A stretch of 32,896 bases of DNA. It comes from a virus. Location: positions 1 through 32,896 of IMG/VR virus record IMGVR_UViG_3300010413_000269. One strand, written 5' to 3'. Shown piece after piece: positions 8,027 through 15,583 of the stretch. The position numbers were made by a program, and so were the translations under genes. The notes beneath the pieces are model-generated. The model saw only the letters and a list, made by a program, of their open reading frames with translations, was not told the DNA's origin and made no database searches. Each line of letters opens with the position of its first letter. Position 1 is the first letter of the stretch.

Positions 8027-8638
8027 CTATTCCGCATCATCAAGATTGAAAAATGTTTTTGCATTATTACTGATATCTATTTTATCATTATTTTCTGATT
8101 GATTCAATGTGATATTTTTATACTCTTCCATATATCTTTCACGCTTTTCTGAATCTATTATATTGCTGAATCTATTAATCTTTTCTTTCACAGAATTTAC
8201 ATAATTATATCTTTCATATAATTCATCCATTAATCTTGCTTTGATTTCTTTAGCTTTACTCTGTATGTATTCAAACTCAGAAATATTTTTTTGCCTGCAT
8301 ACAATAGATATTTTTTCTTTTGTCAGTCCTACATCTTCAGGCAATACAAATTCTTTATTTTTAATTTCATCGTATTGCTCCATAAATTCATCGTAATTTC
8401 TTAGAGCATCAGGGGAAAGTGCATTAGCTACAAAGTGAGCTAAATAAGCTATATTATAGTCAGTAAAATCTTCTTGTTTCTTTGCACCCGGTGGCCACCA
8501 ATTGCCTTGAGACCACCGGATTAGAAAGGCTTCATGCGGATGGTTTTTCAGTGCGTCCTGACGGGCTTTTATGGCCAAATTTTCCTTGCTGTATTTTTTT
8601 TTCCAAATCCTCTTTATGTTTGAGGATTTCTTCAGCAA
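8027..8638 (-). CDS. Tail-assembly chaperone extension (T-like), probably reached by frameshift
   Basis: The frame runs 203 codons from a possible TTG at 8638 and ends just before the tape-measure-like gene. It overlaps the 138-aa upstream gene by 107 bases, an unusually long overlap, and the overlap contains a run of nine A (plus 8594-8602). A +1 or -2 shift on that run would join residue 118 of the upstream protein to K/Y-S-K-E-N-L-A-I-K here, giving a fusion of about 306 aa. That is the G/GT chaperone arrangement, although lambda uses -1. There is no ATG early in this frame and only a weak SD (AAGAGA) before the TTG, which also favours a shifted fusion. The C-terminal half is charged and helical. 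Confidence 0.55.
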   Translation of the reverse strand: MLKKSSNIKRIWKKKYSKENLAIKARQDALKNHPHEAFLIRWSQGNWWPPGAKKQEDFTDYNIAYLAHFVANALSPDALRNYDEFMEQYDEIKNKEFVLPEDVGLTKEKISIVCRQKNISEFEYIQSKAKEIKARLMDELYERYNYVNSVKEKINRFSNIIDSEKRERYMEEYKNITLNQSENNDKIDISNNAKTFFNLDDAE

Positions 8639-8948
8639 GTTCTCTTACTAGCCCATCATCAGGCATATTCAACGGGTTACTATCATATGACTCTTTATAC
8701 CATCCAGGGCCATCTATTACACTTACAACAACATATGTAAGATTTTCTATTTCAACTAATTCGTCATATTTAATATTATGAAGTTCAAGGCCATTCAAAA
8801 GAATATGTCGTTGTTTCTTAAAATTGATTTTTTCAATATGCGTAATTGGTGGTCTAATTTTCCACTTGTCGCCACGGACTTTAATTTCTTTTTCTCTATC
8901 AGAATCGTCATACATCATGTCTCTATACAAAGACTTTTCATTTTCCAT
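8532..8948 (-). CDS. Tail-assembly chaperone (G-like)
   Basis: This 138-aa protein has the look of a myophage tail-assembly chaperone: an RGDKWKIRPP beta start, a helix reading KINFKKQRHILLNGLEL, a strand with a run of hydrophobics (LTYVVVSVIDGP), and a charged helical C-terminus. These chaperones coat the tape measure during tail polymerisation. It is the first gene after an intrinsic terminator and a good promoter, and its end overlaps the next frame at an A9 run where frameshifting is likely. After the run it reads only 20 more residues, of low-complexity Ser/Lys/Pro type, as expected of an unshifted short form. Confidence 0.6.
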   Translation of the reverse strand: MENEKSLYRDMMYDDSDREKEIKVRGDKWKIRPPITHIEKINFKKQRHILLNGLELHNIKYDELVEIENLTYVVVSVIDGPGWYKESYDSNPLNMPDDGLVRELAEEILKHKEDLEKKIQQGKFGHKSPSGRTEKPSA

Positions 8949-8979
8949 AAATTAGTAACCTGTTATTTATATTGTATTT

Positions 8980-9008
8980 AGAATATATTTTTTGAATTGC
9001 AAAGTCAA
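8980..9008 (-). promoter_or_regulatory. Sigma70-like promoter for the chaperone/tape/portal unit
   Basis: Minus-strand TTGACT (plus 9003-9008), spacer of 17 bases, then TATTCT (plus 8980-8985). It lies directly after the terminator at 9011-9044, so it would restart transcription for the tail chaperone, tape-measure-like and portal genes. Confidence 0.55.
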
Positions 9009-9010
9009 AC

Positions 9011-9044
9011 AAAAAGGCCACCGGTTTTTTACTCCGATGGCCTT
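9011..9044 (-). terminator. Intrinsic terminator after the capsid/decoration genes
   Basis: An 11-bp stem with one mismatch (9014-9024 with 9034-9044) and a 9-base loop is followed on the minus strand by a T-rich run. It begins just after the stop of the 119-aa gene and closes the protease-to-decoration unit. Confidence 0.85.
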
Positions 9045-9051
9045 ATAAAAC

Positions 9052-9411
9052 TTAACCTTCGATCAAGATGCCAGAAACTGTGATTGCAGTTGTGGCAGTT
9101 GTCGCAATGGTAATATTGGATATTGTTCCATTTACCATGAAAAACGTTCCGTCTATACCATTAGTATTGGTATCATGCTTAAATGTTACGGTCCCGTTTC
9201 CAGTTACCCACAAAAAAGCAGCCTTCAATGGCCCTACTGGAGTCAAAGCAACTGTTCCATCACCAACAATTAATTCTTGTTCGATAATAGAATAGTTCTT
9301 AACGCCTGTGATTGTTGCCCATGAATCTTCAATAGCTTGCTGCCATTTATTGTCAGCAGTTGTTTCATCTTGAACAGAAAACAATCCAGAGGCAACTATT
9401 TGTTTAGGCAT
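9052..9411 (-). CDS. Small beta-rich virion protein (decoration or head fiber)
   Basis: This 119-aa protein is built of short Thr/Val/Ile/Gly-rich strands with few charges (for example VTFKHDTNTNGIDGTFF), as in head decoration or fiber proteins. It is the third of three small beta-rich genes after the capsid gene and ends right before the terminator. The ATG follows a GGAGGTGG ribosome-binding site. I cannot assign it to a named family. Confidence 0.65.
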   Translation of the reverse strand: MPKQIVASGLFSVQDETTADNKWQQAIEDSWATITGVKNYSIIEQELIVGDGTVALTPVGPLKAAFLWVTGNGTVTFKHDTNTNGIDGTFFMVNGTISNITIATTATTAITVSGILIEG

Positions 9412-9426
9412 TTAGCCACCTCCTAA

Positions 9427-9783
9427 TTACATTACAAACACTGAAGCAGCAACAGTCGCAACATCACTTGCAAAAGTTACAGCAGCATCAGTCCATGCAG
9501 TTGTTCCAGGATATAGACTTCCAGCTTTGTCCTGAGTAAGAACAATATAATAATCTGGAATTCTAGCAGTTCCAGAAGTATCTTTAAGAGTATGAGCCAC
9601 AGACACCTCTGTTCCTGGAGTTGCATCGGTAGTTACAGACAAAATTTGTCCTTTTGTAATTCGATCAATTAGACCAGGAAAATCAGGATGCACATTCTGA
9701 TTTTCTCCTAAGATTGCCGCTACAACTTGCTGGACTCTTTCAAGACTATGCTCTCTACCAGCAGATGGATGATTACTTCCCAT
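9427..9783 (-). CDS. Small virion-associated protein
   Basis: This 118-aa protein has a short polar N-terminus with a helix (SLERVQQVVAAILGE) and a beta-rich Thr/Ala/Val C-terminus resembling an immunoglobulin-like or receptor-exposed domain. It is second in the cluster of three small genes after the capsid gene, and the spacing to both neighbours is 15-35 bases with good SD sites. Its position suggests a head decoration, stabilising or fiber protein. No specific family is recognised. Confidence 0.65.
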   Translation of the reverse strand: MGSNHPSAGREHSLERVQQVVAAILGENQNVHPDFPGLIDRITKGQILSVTTDATPGTEVSVAHTLKDTSGTARIPDYYIVLTQDKAGSLYPGTTAWTDAAVTFASDVATVAASVFVM

Positions 9784-9816
9784 TTAATTTATTCCTCCGA
9801 AAAATGTGTGAGTTGC

Positions 9817-10149
9817 TTACTCATTTACCTTTACATAATATCCAGTAACAGGACCGGCAGTAGCAACTCGGATTCCACCGTCAACTCGTAATGGGATGGC
9901 TGGATTAAATGGACTACCAGCAGGAGCAGTAAATAAGGGATCAGTATTATAATCCGTTACTACAGCACCAACAGCAGCATGTGTAATAAACACAATTACA
10001 TTAGATGATCCATTAGAAATAAGCGACTCTCCAGCATTCAAAACAAAAGGATTATTTAATGCTTCTTGAATAAGATCATTAATTGTTTCTCTTTTTACTT
10101 TGAAGTTAGGAACACCATTTTTCTGAATTACTGCTTTTATTTCAGCCAT
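9817..10149 (-). CDS. Small virion-associated protein
   Basis: This 110-aa protein has an N-terminal segment (AEIKAVIQKNGV) then a helix and a beta-rich body ending VTGYYVKVNE. The even spread of small and beta-branched residues fits a capsid decoration protein. It is the first gene after the capsid gene and is separated from it by a 12-bp perfect hairpin that may set its expression apart. Its IKA near the N-terminus also matches the recurring hydrophobic-x-K-A pattern, although one match in a short protein means little. Confidence 0.65.
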   Translation of the reverse strand: MAEIKAVIQKNGVPNFKVKRETINDLIQEALNNPFVLNAGESLISNGSSNVIVFITHAAVGAVVTDYNTDPLFTAPAGSPFNPAIPLRVDGGIRVATAGPVTGYYVKVNE

Positions 10150-10169
10150 ATTAATTTACCACCATTACA

Positions 10170-10205
10170 TATTGTGTCGTGAACCATAAGATCCACGACA
10201 CAATA
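10170..10205 (-). promoter_or_regulatory. 12-bp perfect hairpin between capsid and decoration genes
   Basis: The arms 10170-10181 and 10194-10205 pair perfectly around a 12-base loop. On the minus strand the stem is not followed by a U-tract, so it is more likely an RNase III site, an mRNA stabiliser or a weak attenuator than an intrinsic terminator. Confidence 0.6.
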
Positions 10206-10212
10206 ATTACAA

Positions 10213-10458
10213 TTAAACTCCATTCATCCTTGGAAAAAACGGATGAAGCGAAGTAGCTTGACGACCAACAGGCATGTTTCTAATCATAGTAAAACGCCTT
10301 GGTTGATAATAAATAGGTGCATATGAAAAATTCACAAGTCCCTGGTCAAACGGTCCAGTTTTAGCCAGAGGATAGTTGTAAATTCCACCACCCAGAGAAC
10401 GAATTCCGAAAGATCGGCCTTCACCACTGATAGAAAGGTCCAGAAGGGCCTTCACCAC
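10213..10458 (-). pseudogene. Displaced C-terminal end of the major capsid protein
   Basis: This 81-codon frame opens at a GTG inside the capsid gene and overlaps its end. Its first residues (LLDLSISGEG) repeat the end of the capsid frame because both come from the two copies of a 31-bp tandem duplication. Its remaining 67 residues (including VNFSYAPIYYQPRRFTMIRNMP) read like the last strands of an HK97-fold capsid protein. Removing one 31-bp copy joins the two frames into one of 500 codons including the stop. It is therefore best read as the 3' part of the capsid gene, not as a separate gene. Confidence 0.8.
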
Positions 10459-10477
10459 TGATAGAAAGGTCCAGAAG
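10416..10477. repeat. Exact 31-bp tandem duplication inside the capsid gene
   Basis: Copy one is 10416-10446 and copy two 10447-10477, identical over 31 bases starting GGCCTTCACC. Because 31 is not a multiple of three it shifts the capsid frame and creates a stop at 10421-10423. Confidence 0.95.
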
Positions 10478-11743
10478 GAAAGCTGTAGTAGTTCCAGGGA
10501 TTATAAAGTTATAATCATAGAAAGTTACAGCAGAAGTTGAGTTCGCAGCAACACGTCCAATAGCTACATAATCAGCAGCACCCTCAGTTGATTCACCGTA
10601 TACAATATAGTATGTTGCCGGGTTAGGATCTCCAGCAGTAGGAGTGATAACCAGACTCATTCTTTGACCGGCTGCAATTGTGGTTGCAGCAGAAGTTTCA
10701 ATTGCAGTTGATACACCAAAACGGTTACCAGCAGCAACTTTATACTTATATCCAGTTCCACCACCAGACGGGCGTAAATCAGTATCAGTCCACTTACTTG
10801 TCGCTGGAGCAGCATCAGCCACAGCCGATGGAACCACAGACAACGGAGCCAATGGAGCACGAGCAGCAACAGAAGTTACAGGGACATCGTTTTCATAGGC
10901 ACTTGACAGAAACAGGTCAGGAATTGGAGTAATAGCACCGAACTGAGTATTAATCTTAGTTACGGAAGTTCCAAGCTGTGCGCTTCCATCAGGACCAAAT
11001 CCATAATTCCAACGCTGACGGTTAGTAGTTGCAGACTCAGTAATAATTCTTCCAAGCTGGTTTAGACCACCAGTAGAAGAAAACAATTTCAGATCGCTTG
11101 TGCTACCATAGTTATCCAGGATAACTCCGGTAAGATCAGAGAATTGCTGCTGAGTAGGCAGTGAACCACGAAGGTCAAGGATGTGGTCAGTTGAACCCAG
11201 ATCTACAATAGTTTTTTCGAATCCATCTACAGATTCAGTAACCATTGTGCTATCGCCTTTATACGCATTGAAGGTAAAAGTGTTTAGCAGTCTTTTTAGA
11301 GCAGCCTCTTTAGCTTCTGTTACGGCAGGGGAAAGAGTTTCAACTTGCTGTGCAACATCACCAGCTTTCCAAATTTGTCTCAGAAACTTAATATATGAGT
11401 GCTGACGCCTAAAATCAGGATCGGCCTCAGATGGATTCTCAAGCTGGCCTACCATACCGGTAGCCTGACCATAAGAAATACGCTGTGCATATTCCTCCAC
11501 TGTGCTTCGAGCCTTTTCCATCATTGGTCGAAGCGTATTCCAGAGAACATAATGACTATCTCTAACCTGTAGGTTATTGATAATATTCTCAAGAGACTGC
11601 GGCTGAAGAGCACCAAGTGATTGAAGCGACGCAGAATCAGTAATGCCCTCCATTGCTTCAAGAGCTTTAGCAATATGGTCAAACTCTACCGAAGTAGGAG
11701 CACCCATAGAGCCAGTGCTTGACATAAAATCAAATGCTGACAT
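10421..11743 (-). CDS. Major capsid protein, C-terminus displaced by a 31-bp duplication
   Basis: As read, the protein has 440 residues; without the duplicated 31 bp it would be 499. The N-terminal 280 residues have the helix-strand pattern of an HK97-fold capsid protein (N-arm, E-loop, spine helix around ETLSPAVTEAKEAALKRLLNTFTFNAYKG). Residues about 290-415 look like an inserted fibronectin/Ig-like surface domain (GTGYKYKVAAGNRFGVS and TYYIVYGESTEGAADY). An IAKA at 24-27 near the N-terminus could be a prohead-protease site. Its position after protease and scaffold, and the strong GGAGG ribosome-binding site, fit the most abundant virion protein. The truncation is probably an assembly error or a recent mutation, because the C-terminal strands are expected to be essential. 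Confidence 0.85.
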   Translation of the reverse strand: MSAFDFMSSTGSMGAPTSVEFDHIAKALEAMEGITDSASLQSLGALQPQSLENIINNLQVRDSHYVLWNTLRPMMEKARSTVEEYAQRISYGQATGMVGQLENPSEADPDFRRQHSYIKFLRQIWKAGDVAQQVETLSPAVTEAKEAALKRLLNTFTFNAYKGDSTMVTESVDGFEKTIVDLGSTDHILDLRGSLPTQQQFSDLTGVILDNYGSTSDLKLFSSTGGLNQLGRIITESATTNRQRWNYGFGPDGSAQLGTSVTKINTQFGAITPIPDLFLSSAYENDVPVTSVAARAPLAPLSVVPSAVADAAPATSKWTDTDLRPSGGGTGYKYKVAAGNRFGVSTAIETSAATTIAAGQRMSLVITPTAGDPNPATYYIVYGESTEGAADYVAIGRVAANSTSAVTFYDYNFIIPGTTTAFLLDLSISGEGPSGPFYQW

Positions 11744-11761
11744 TTATATTATTCCTCCATA

Positions 11762-11778
11762 GCTCTTTATTAAAGAGC
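11762..11778 (-). promoter_or_regulatory. Short hairpin between scaffold and capsid genes
   Basis: GCTCTTTA and TAAAGAGC flank a single base, and the stop codon of the scaffold gene lies inside. It precedes the strong GGAGG site of the capsid gene and could separate expression of the two genes by RNA processing. Confidence 0.4.
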
Positions 11779-12660
11779 CTTAATTAATTCCTCTGCCTTA
11801 TGCATTAAGCGGGGAGGAAGTTTTTTTAGTTTATCATACTCAAAATGGTTAAGACCAGATACAAGAGTAGCTATTTCGCCAACTGTAGAATCTTTACTTT
11901 TTGCAAATTCAGAATTTGCTTTAGCAAAGAAATCATTTACAGCATTAAGAGCACCATGAGAAGCAACAAGTTCATCTACAGCTTTAGCAAATCTTGCTTC
12001 AGGAGTATTAACAACTTCTTCGCCTTCTACAGCACCAACAATGCCTCTTGCATCAGCAGGAGCAGTTTCGCCTTCTGCCTTAGAAATGCTTTCGTCACTG
12101 GCCTTAGAAACAGTCTTTTCTGATTCAACATGCTTTTTAACAAGCAGAGCAATTCCAGGAATCATCTTATTAACAACATCAACAGCTTTTTCAAGCTTGT
12201 CTTCAACGCTGGATAGACGATCTTCAAAGTTTGCAGAACTTTCACCGCTTGCTTTTGCCACTTCTTCTACAGCTTTAGCAATGTTGTTAAAAGGCTCAAA
12301 GATACCTTTAATATCAACACCGCTATTCATTGCAGACATTGCAGATTCAGCTTCTTCAATATTGCTTTCAATAGCAGAAGAAATAGAGGAGATTTCTTCA
12401 CCTGCTTTAGTAACAGTTGAATCTTTTTTGCTCATATATTTCTTCATCATTTCAGGATACTTTTTTTTCATAGCATCCATTTCTTTCTCAAATTCCTCTT
12501 CGGACTTTTCGCCTTTATCCTTTTCTTCTCCAGCCTTGATTAGTCCTTCTTCAGAACTATAACCTGCTTCAACAGCAGCTTTTTCAAGACCTTCGATAAC
12601 TCCAGAATAATCAAGATCAGTCTCAGTCTGAGGATTTGCAGTTGCTTGAGTATCGCTCAT
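11770..12660 (-). CDS. Capsid scaffold protein
   Basis: This 296-aa protein is strongly acidic, rich in Glu/Lys/Ala/Ser, and predicted to be almost all helical or coiled coil, with a Lys/Leu-rich C-terminus (KLPPRLMHKAEELIKAL) like the capsid-binding end of scaffolds. It sits between protease and major capsid protein, the standard place for a scaffold. It contains about a dozen K-A dipeptides, mostly preceded by a hydrophobic or small residue two places before the Lys (for example LEKA, LIKA, VTKA, VSKA, ISKA, FAKA). A protein digested by the prohead protease during maturation would be expected to be rich in cleavage sites, so these are candidate sites. Confidence 0.75.
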   Translation of the reverse strand: MSDTQATANPQTETDLDYSGVIEGLEKAAVEAGYSSEEGLIKAGEEKDKGEKSEEEFEKEMDAMKKKYPEMMKKYMSKKDSTVTKAGEEISSISSAIESNIEEAESAMSAMNSGVDIKGIFEPFNNIAKAVEEVAKASGESSANFEDRLSSVEDKLEKAVDVVNKMIPGIALLVKKHVESEKTVSKASDESISKAEGETAPADARGIVGAVEGEEVVNTPEARFAKAVDELVASHGALNAVNDFFAKANSEFAKSKDSTVGEIATLVSGLNHFEYDKLKKLPPRLMHKAEELIKAL

Positions 12661-12669
12661 TTCAACCTC

Positions 12670-13587
12670 TTATCCTTTATTGTTTTTAGCTATTAAAGAT
12701 TTAATAGCATTATCAAACTTCTTCATAAAAAGAACCGCTTTGTCTTTTCCCACTTCGGATTCAACAAAACTGTTAATAGAATTGCGATTGTTTTTGAGTT
12801 CACCCCTTCGGAGTCTTAACCCAATCAATCTTGACAATCCCCTCTCATCTACACCTTCAAGCGATTGTTTTCTGGTTGCGTCAAATCCTCCCATTTTAGA
12901 AGAATCTGTCTCACTACCAACTTCCAATGCTTTTGATATTAAAGAATAATTACCTTTATTGTGGTCCTTAATATCACTCATTAATTCATTAATAGAATTA
13001 TAACATACAACATCCCCACATTCACACTCTCCATATACACCACGATCATTTTTAGCCTTAACCATTGATACAAGTGAGCCGGGAGACATTACGCGGTTAC
13101 GGGGTGCAATGGCAATATGGTCAAGATCCATAGTTTTAATCATTCGGATCTTTCTGCCTGTTTTTTCGTCTGTGCTTTCTTCAGACTCTAATACACTTCC
13201 ACCAATAGAAGCCTGTAGTGCTGGAACATTTGCAAGTAAGTGCGGTGAAATGAAACGTTTAACAGCCTCATTGCTTTTAGTAATATATCCATAGAATACA
13301 GGGACATCCCTTCCGTCCTGTTTTTCCCATTTGAATTCAGTTGGAGCACCTATAATGGATGAATATTTCTCATCGTCTGTTAAACCTTTGCGGGACTTAT
13401 GAAACCAATCGATAACGCCACGTTTTAAGAAATTGTTTGCAGCTTTATCAAATGCTTCTTTGGTTAGAATATCATCTTCTCGGTCATTCATCATTGAATG
13501 AGCAACAAGCCTGACCTTTATTCTGCCATCATCGTCTTGTGCTTTTTCGAGTTGAACAGAGACATCATCAAAAAGAAAATTCGCCAT
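12670..13587 (-). CDS. Prohead maturation protease
   Basis: This 305-aa protein has the order of elements of the phage prohead Ser proteases (peptidase U35/S78-like, XkdF-like). A beta-rich start is followed by NDREDDILTKEAF, a candidate catalytic His at residue 63 (DWFHKSR), a Ser at 127 (QASIGGSVL) and MDLDHIAIAP (153-162), where the family has the strand before the product release loop. It cuts scaffold and capsid N-termini during head maturation. Residues 180-200 include a short Cys cluster (ECECGDVVC). LEKA (13-16), SKA and VKAK (176-179) could be self-cleavage sites. The ATG at 13587 has an AAAGGAA site eight bases upstream, and the start region can fold into a hairpin. Confidence 0.8.
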   Translation of the reverse strand: MANFLFDDVSVQLEKAQDDDGRIKVRLVAHSMMNDREDDILTKEAFDKAANNFLKRGVIDWFHKSRKGLTDDEKYSSIIGAPTEFKWEKQDGRDVPVFYGYITKSNEAVKRFISPHLLANVPALQASIGGSVLESEESTDEKTGRKIRMIKTMDLDHIAIAPRNRVMSPGSLVSMVKAKNDRGVYGECECGDVVCYNSINELMSDIKDHNKGNYSLISKALEVGSETDSSKMGGFDATRKQSLEGVDERGLSRLIGLRLRRGELKNNRNSINSFVESEVGKDKAVLFMKKFDNAIKSLIAKNNKG

Positions 13588-13627
13588 TGAAAGAGTTCCT
13601 TTGTTTCTCTATAGCGGGCTTTCAATG
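13585..13627 (-). promoter_or_regulatory. Start-codon hairpin of the protease gene
   Basis: CATTGAAAG (plus 13585-13593) is the reverse complement of CTTTCAATG (plus 13619-13627), nine bases that include the ATG. The 25-base loop holds the ribosome-binding site. If formed in the mRNA it would sequester the start codon and limit protease translation. Confidence 0.4.
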
Positions 13628-13694
13628 TATCCCTTTTGTGAGAAGTGTATATAATCATAAATAAAATATCTTATATAAAAAATTCTATCACACA

Positions 13695-13982
13695 TTAAAC
13701 AGGTTTGTCAACTGCCTCTAATATGGACCCTTCATAATTCCCAAAATCATAAATCTTTTTTAAGCTTAATGCCTTATTGCATGATTTGCATATAATTAAA
13801 ACATTATCATTTCTTATCATAATAGTTTTTGGCTTCGGCAATACCACAGTTCTTTTGTGGCGTCTTGCAATAACAACATTGCAATTAGGACATCTATATT
13901 CCTGATCTATTGCATGTAATTTTATATAACCATCAGAATAAACTTCAAATTCATTCTCAATCTTTATATTTTTTTCTTCCAT
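13695..13982 (-). CDS. Small zinc-ribbon protein
   Basis: This 95-aa protein has two Cys pairs, CPNC near residue 31 and CKSC near residue 66, separated by a basic beta hairpin (RRHKRTVVLPKPKT). The CxxC-x(~31)-CxxC layout is a zinc ribbon, usually a nucleic-acid or protein binding module. It stands between the sigma-like gene and the protease. A role in transcription would fit the neighbour, but that is inference. The 107 bases between it and the protease contain no clear promoter or terminator. Confidence 0.6.
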   Translation of the reverse strand: MEEKNIKIENEFEVYSDGYIKLHAIDQEYRCPNCNVVIARRHKRTVVLPKPKTIMIRNDNVLIICKSCNKALSLKKIYDFGNYEGSILEAVDKPV

Positions 13983-14023
13983 CGGTATTGATTATAGCCC
14001 AAATACTTTGAATTGTCTAAATA

Positions 14024-15583
14024 TCATTTTTTCTTTTGCTCCTTTTCTTTTTGTCTGTATTCTTTCTCTTTTTTCTTTGCAAGCTTATCCTTTTCCTGTT
14101 TCTGCTTCACTTGTTCTTCATATTGCTTTTGCTCTCTTCCAACTTCCTCAATATCCTGGCCTACTTTTTCACCGGCAGTTCCTTTTATAGAATCGAACAA
14201 AATATCAATAACTTTTTTCAGGAATGTTTTTGTAGGATCAGCCATTGATTTTTCGGCTTCCTCTTTTGATATTCCTTCTTTCTGAATCTTTTCTTTTGTA
14301 TCTTTTAGGCCACCCATAAGATCGCCCATTGCTTCTTTAGTCTCATCTTGTGGAGACTTAGATTCTGTTTTGCCGTTCTTATCTTTTGCAGGATTTTCTT
14401 TCTTTTCGGGTTTACCAGAATCAGAAACAGGAACAATTTTATCTTGTGCTAATTTCTTAACTTTTTGCCCCGATGGCTGTGTCCATGTTTCACCAATCTC
14501 TCTACGTTTAGCTTTTATTAATTCGCTTATAATTTGAAGTTCCTCATCAATCAATCCTTCTGCTTTGAAGTATTCATGAGGATTAAATCTAATTCTTTTA
14601 GCTTCCATCCAGGCAAGCTTTTCACCCTGCTTTTTAACATTATAAACAGTCTGTATTGATACACCTACCTGCTTTGCTACTTCGGGAGGATCTTTATATT
14701 CTGCTTTAAGCAACCACCAAACCTTTTTGGCCTTGGCTTGATCGGCCCCTTTTATTTTTCTCGCTACTCCATCAAGTATTTTTAATGATGAATCAAGAAC
14801 ATATTCGCGAATTAATCTTTCTTCCGGTGATTCATAAGTGGATTCTATTGTATCCATTAAAGTGCCGGAATCTTCATCTTTCTGAAAATCAAGACTGACA
14901 GCAGTATTATAAACTCTTCCGCCTTTACGCTTTTGTTCTAATGCAAGATTTCTGTATATCCCACCAACATAAGATGGAAATTGTTTTGCTTCTAAATGTG
15001 CAGGAAATTTACCTTTATCATAAATCTCGCCCATACGCAAGCCAACATCTTTCAATAAATCAGTTCCATCTTGCGACTTATAGTTTTCCTTCCATGTCAA
15101 ATACTTTCTTCCAATCTTCGGAGCAATCTTATTGACATACTCATCACTCCACATTACACGATTGATATAATCTTGCATTGCACCAGGAGCACCTGATTTA
15201 ATGTTGGCCCACTCTTGAACAGACGGTAAATGTTTCTTATACCATTCTGTGTTTGGTTCATCTCCATGATCCGGCCTTTCTACTTTATCTTCATTTTTCT
15301 TTTTATAATAACGATACCGCCATTTACCATCCGGCCCCATCCATTTTTCTTCATATTTAGTAGGGCCGCCTTTTGCTTTTAATATAGCTTCGCCTAAAAA
15401 CATAAACGGATTAAGTGCTTTACTTACATTTTTACTCTTCTTATATCCGCCACCCATTGATTGGTAAATATGACTGATTAAGGCCCAATTTTTAGATTTA
15501 CCCTGTTCGGCAGCTTTCTTTTTGGCCTTTCCCCATAATGCGGGATGAGTTATTATTTCTTCACCGGATTTAGTAGTTGGCAT
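14024..15583 (-). CDS. Sigma-factor-like DNA-binding protein, possible packaged cargo
   Basis: This 519-aa protein is modular. Residues 10-45 carry a WALISHIYQSMGGGY domain shared with the next gene upstream. Residues 53-70 hold VSKALNPF and AILKAK motifs, then WMGPDGKWRYRYY. Residues about 200-330 resemble a sigma70-family protein: QFPSYVGGIYRNLALEQKRK, the linker YESPEERLIREYVLDSSLKIL and a region-4-like helix-turn-helix at 297-318 (DPPEVAKQVGVSIQTVYNVK). The C-terminal 150 residues are very basic and charged (Lys/Glu/Gln repeats), apparently disordered. A role as phage transcription factor is inferred. Its position among the head genes and the shared N-terminal domain suggest it may be carried in the capsid. 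Confidence 0.55.
   Translation of the reverse strand: MPTTKSGEEIITHPALWGKAKKKAAEQGKSKNWALISHIYQSMGGGYKKSKNVSKALNPFMFLGEAILKAKGGPTKYEEKWMGPDGKWRYRYYKKKNEDKVERPDHGDEPNTEWYKKHLPSVQEWANIKSGAPGAMQDYINRVMWSDEYVNKIAPKIGRKYLTWKENYKSQDGTDLLKDVGLRMGEIYDKGKFPAHLEAKQFPSYVGGIYRNLALEQKRKGGRVYNTAVSLDFQKDEDSGTLMDTIESTYESPEERLIREYVLDSSLKILDGVARKIKGADQAKAKKVWWLLKAEYKDPPEVAKQVGVSIQTVYNVKKQGEKLAWMEAKRIRFNPHEYFKAEGLIDEELQIISELIKAKRREIGETWTQPSGQKVKKLAQDKIVPVSDSGKPEKKENPAKDKNGKTESKSPQDETKEAMGDLMGGLKDTKEKIQKEGISKEEAEKSMADPTKTFLKKVIDILFDSIKGTAGEKVGQDIEEVGREQKQYEEQVKQKQEKDKLAKKKEKEYRQKEKEQKKK

Noticed and set aside
12041-12562. 173-codon plus-strand frame opposite the scaffold gene
   Set aside because: It is the complement of the Ala/Ser/Glu-rich scaffold, has low-complexity Ser/Leu composition and no ribosome-binding site.
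13588-13694. Small leader peptide upstream of the protease
   Set aside because: An ATG opens a frame that overlaps the protease start, but without an SD site and with no sign of conservation visible here.
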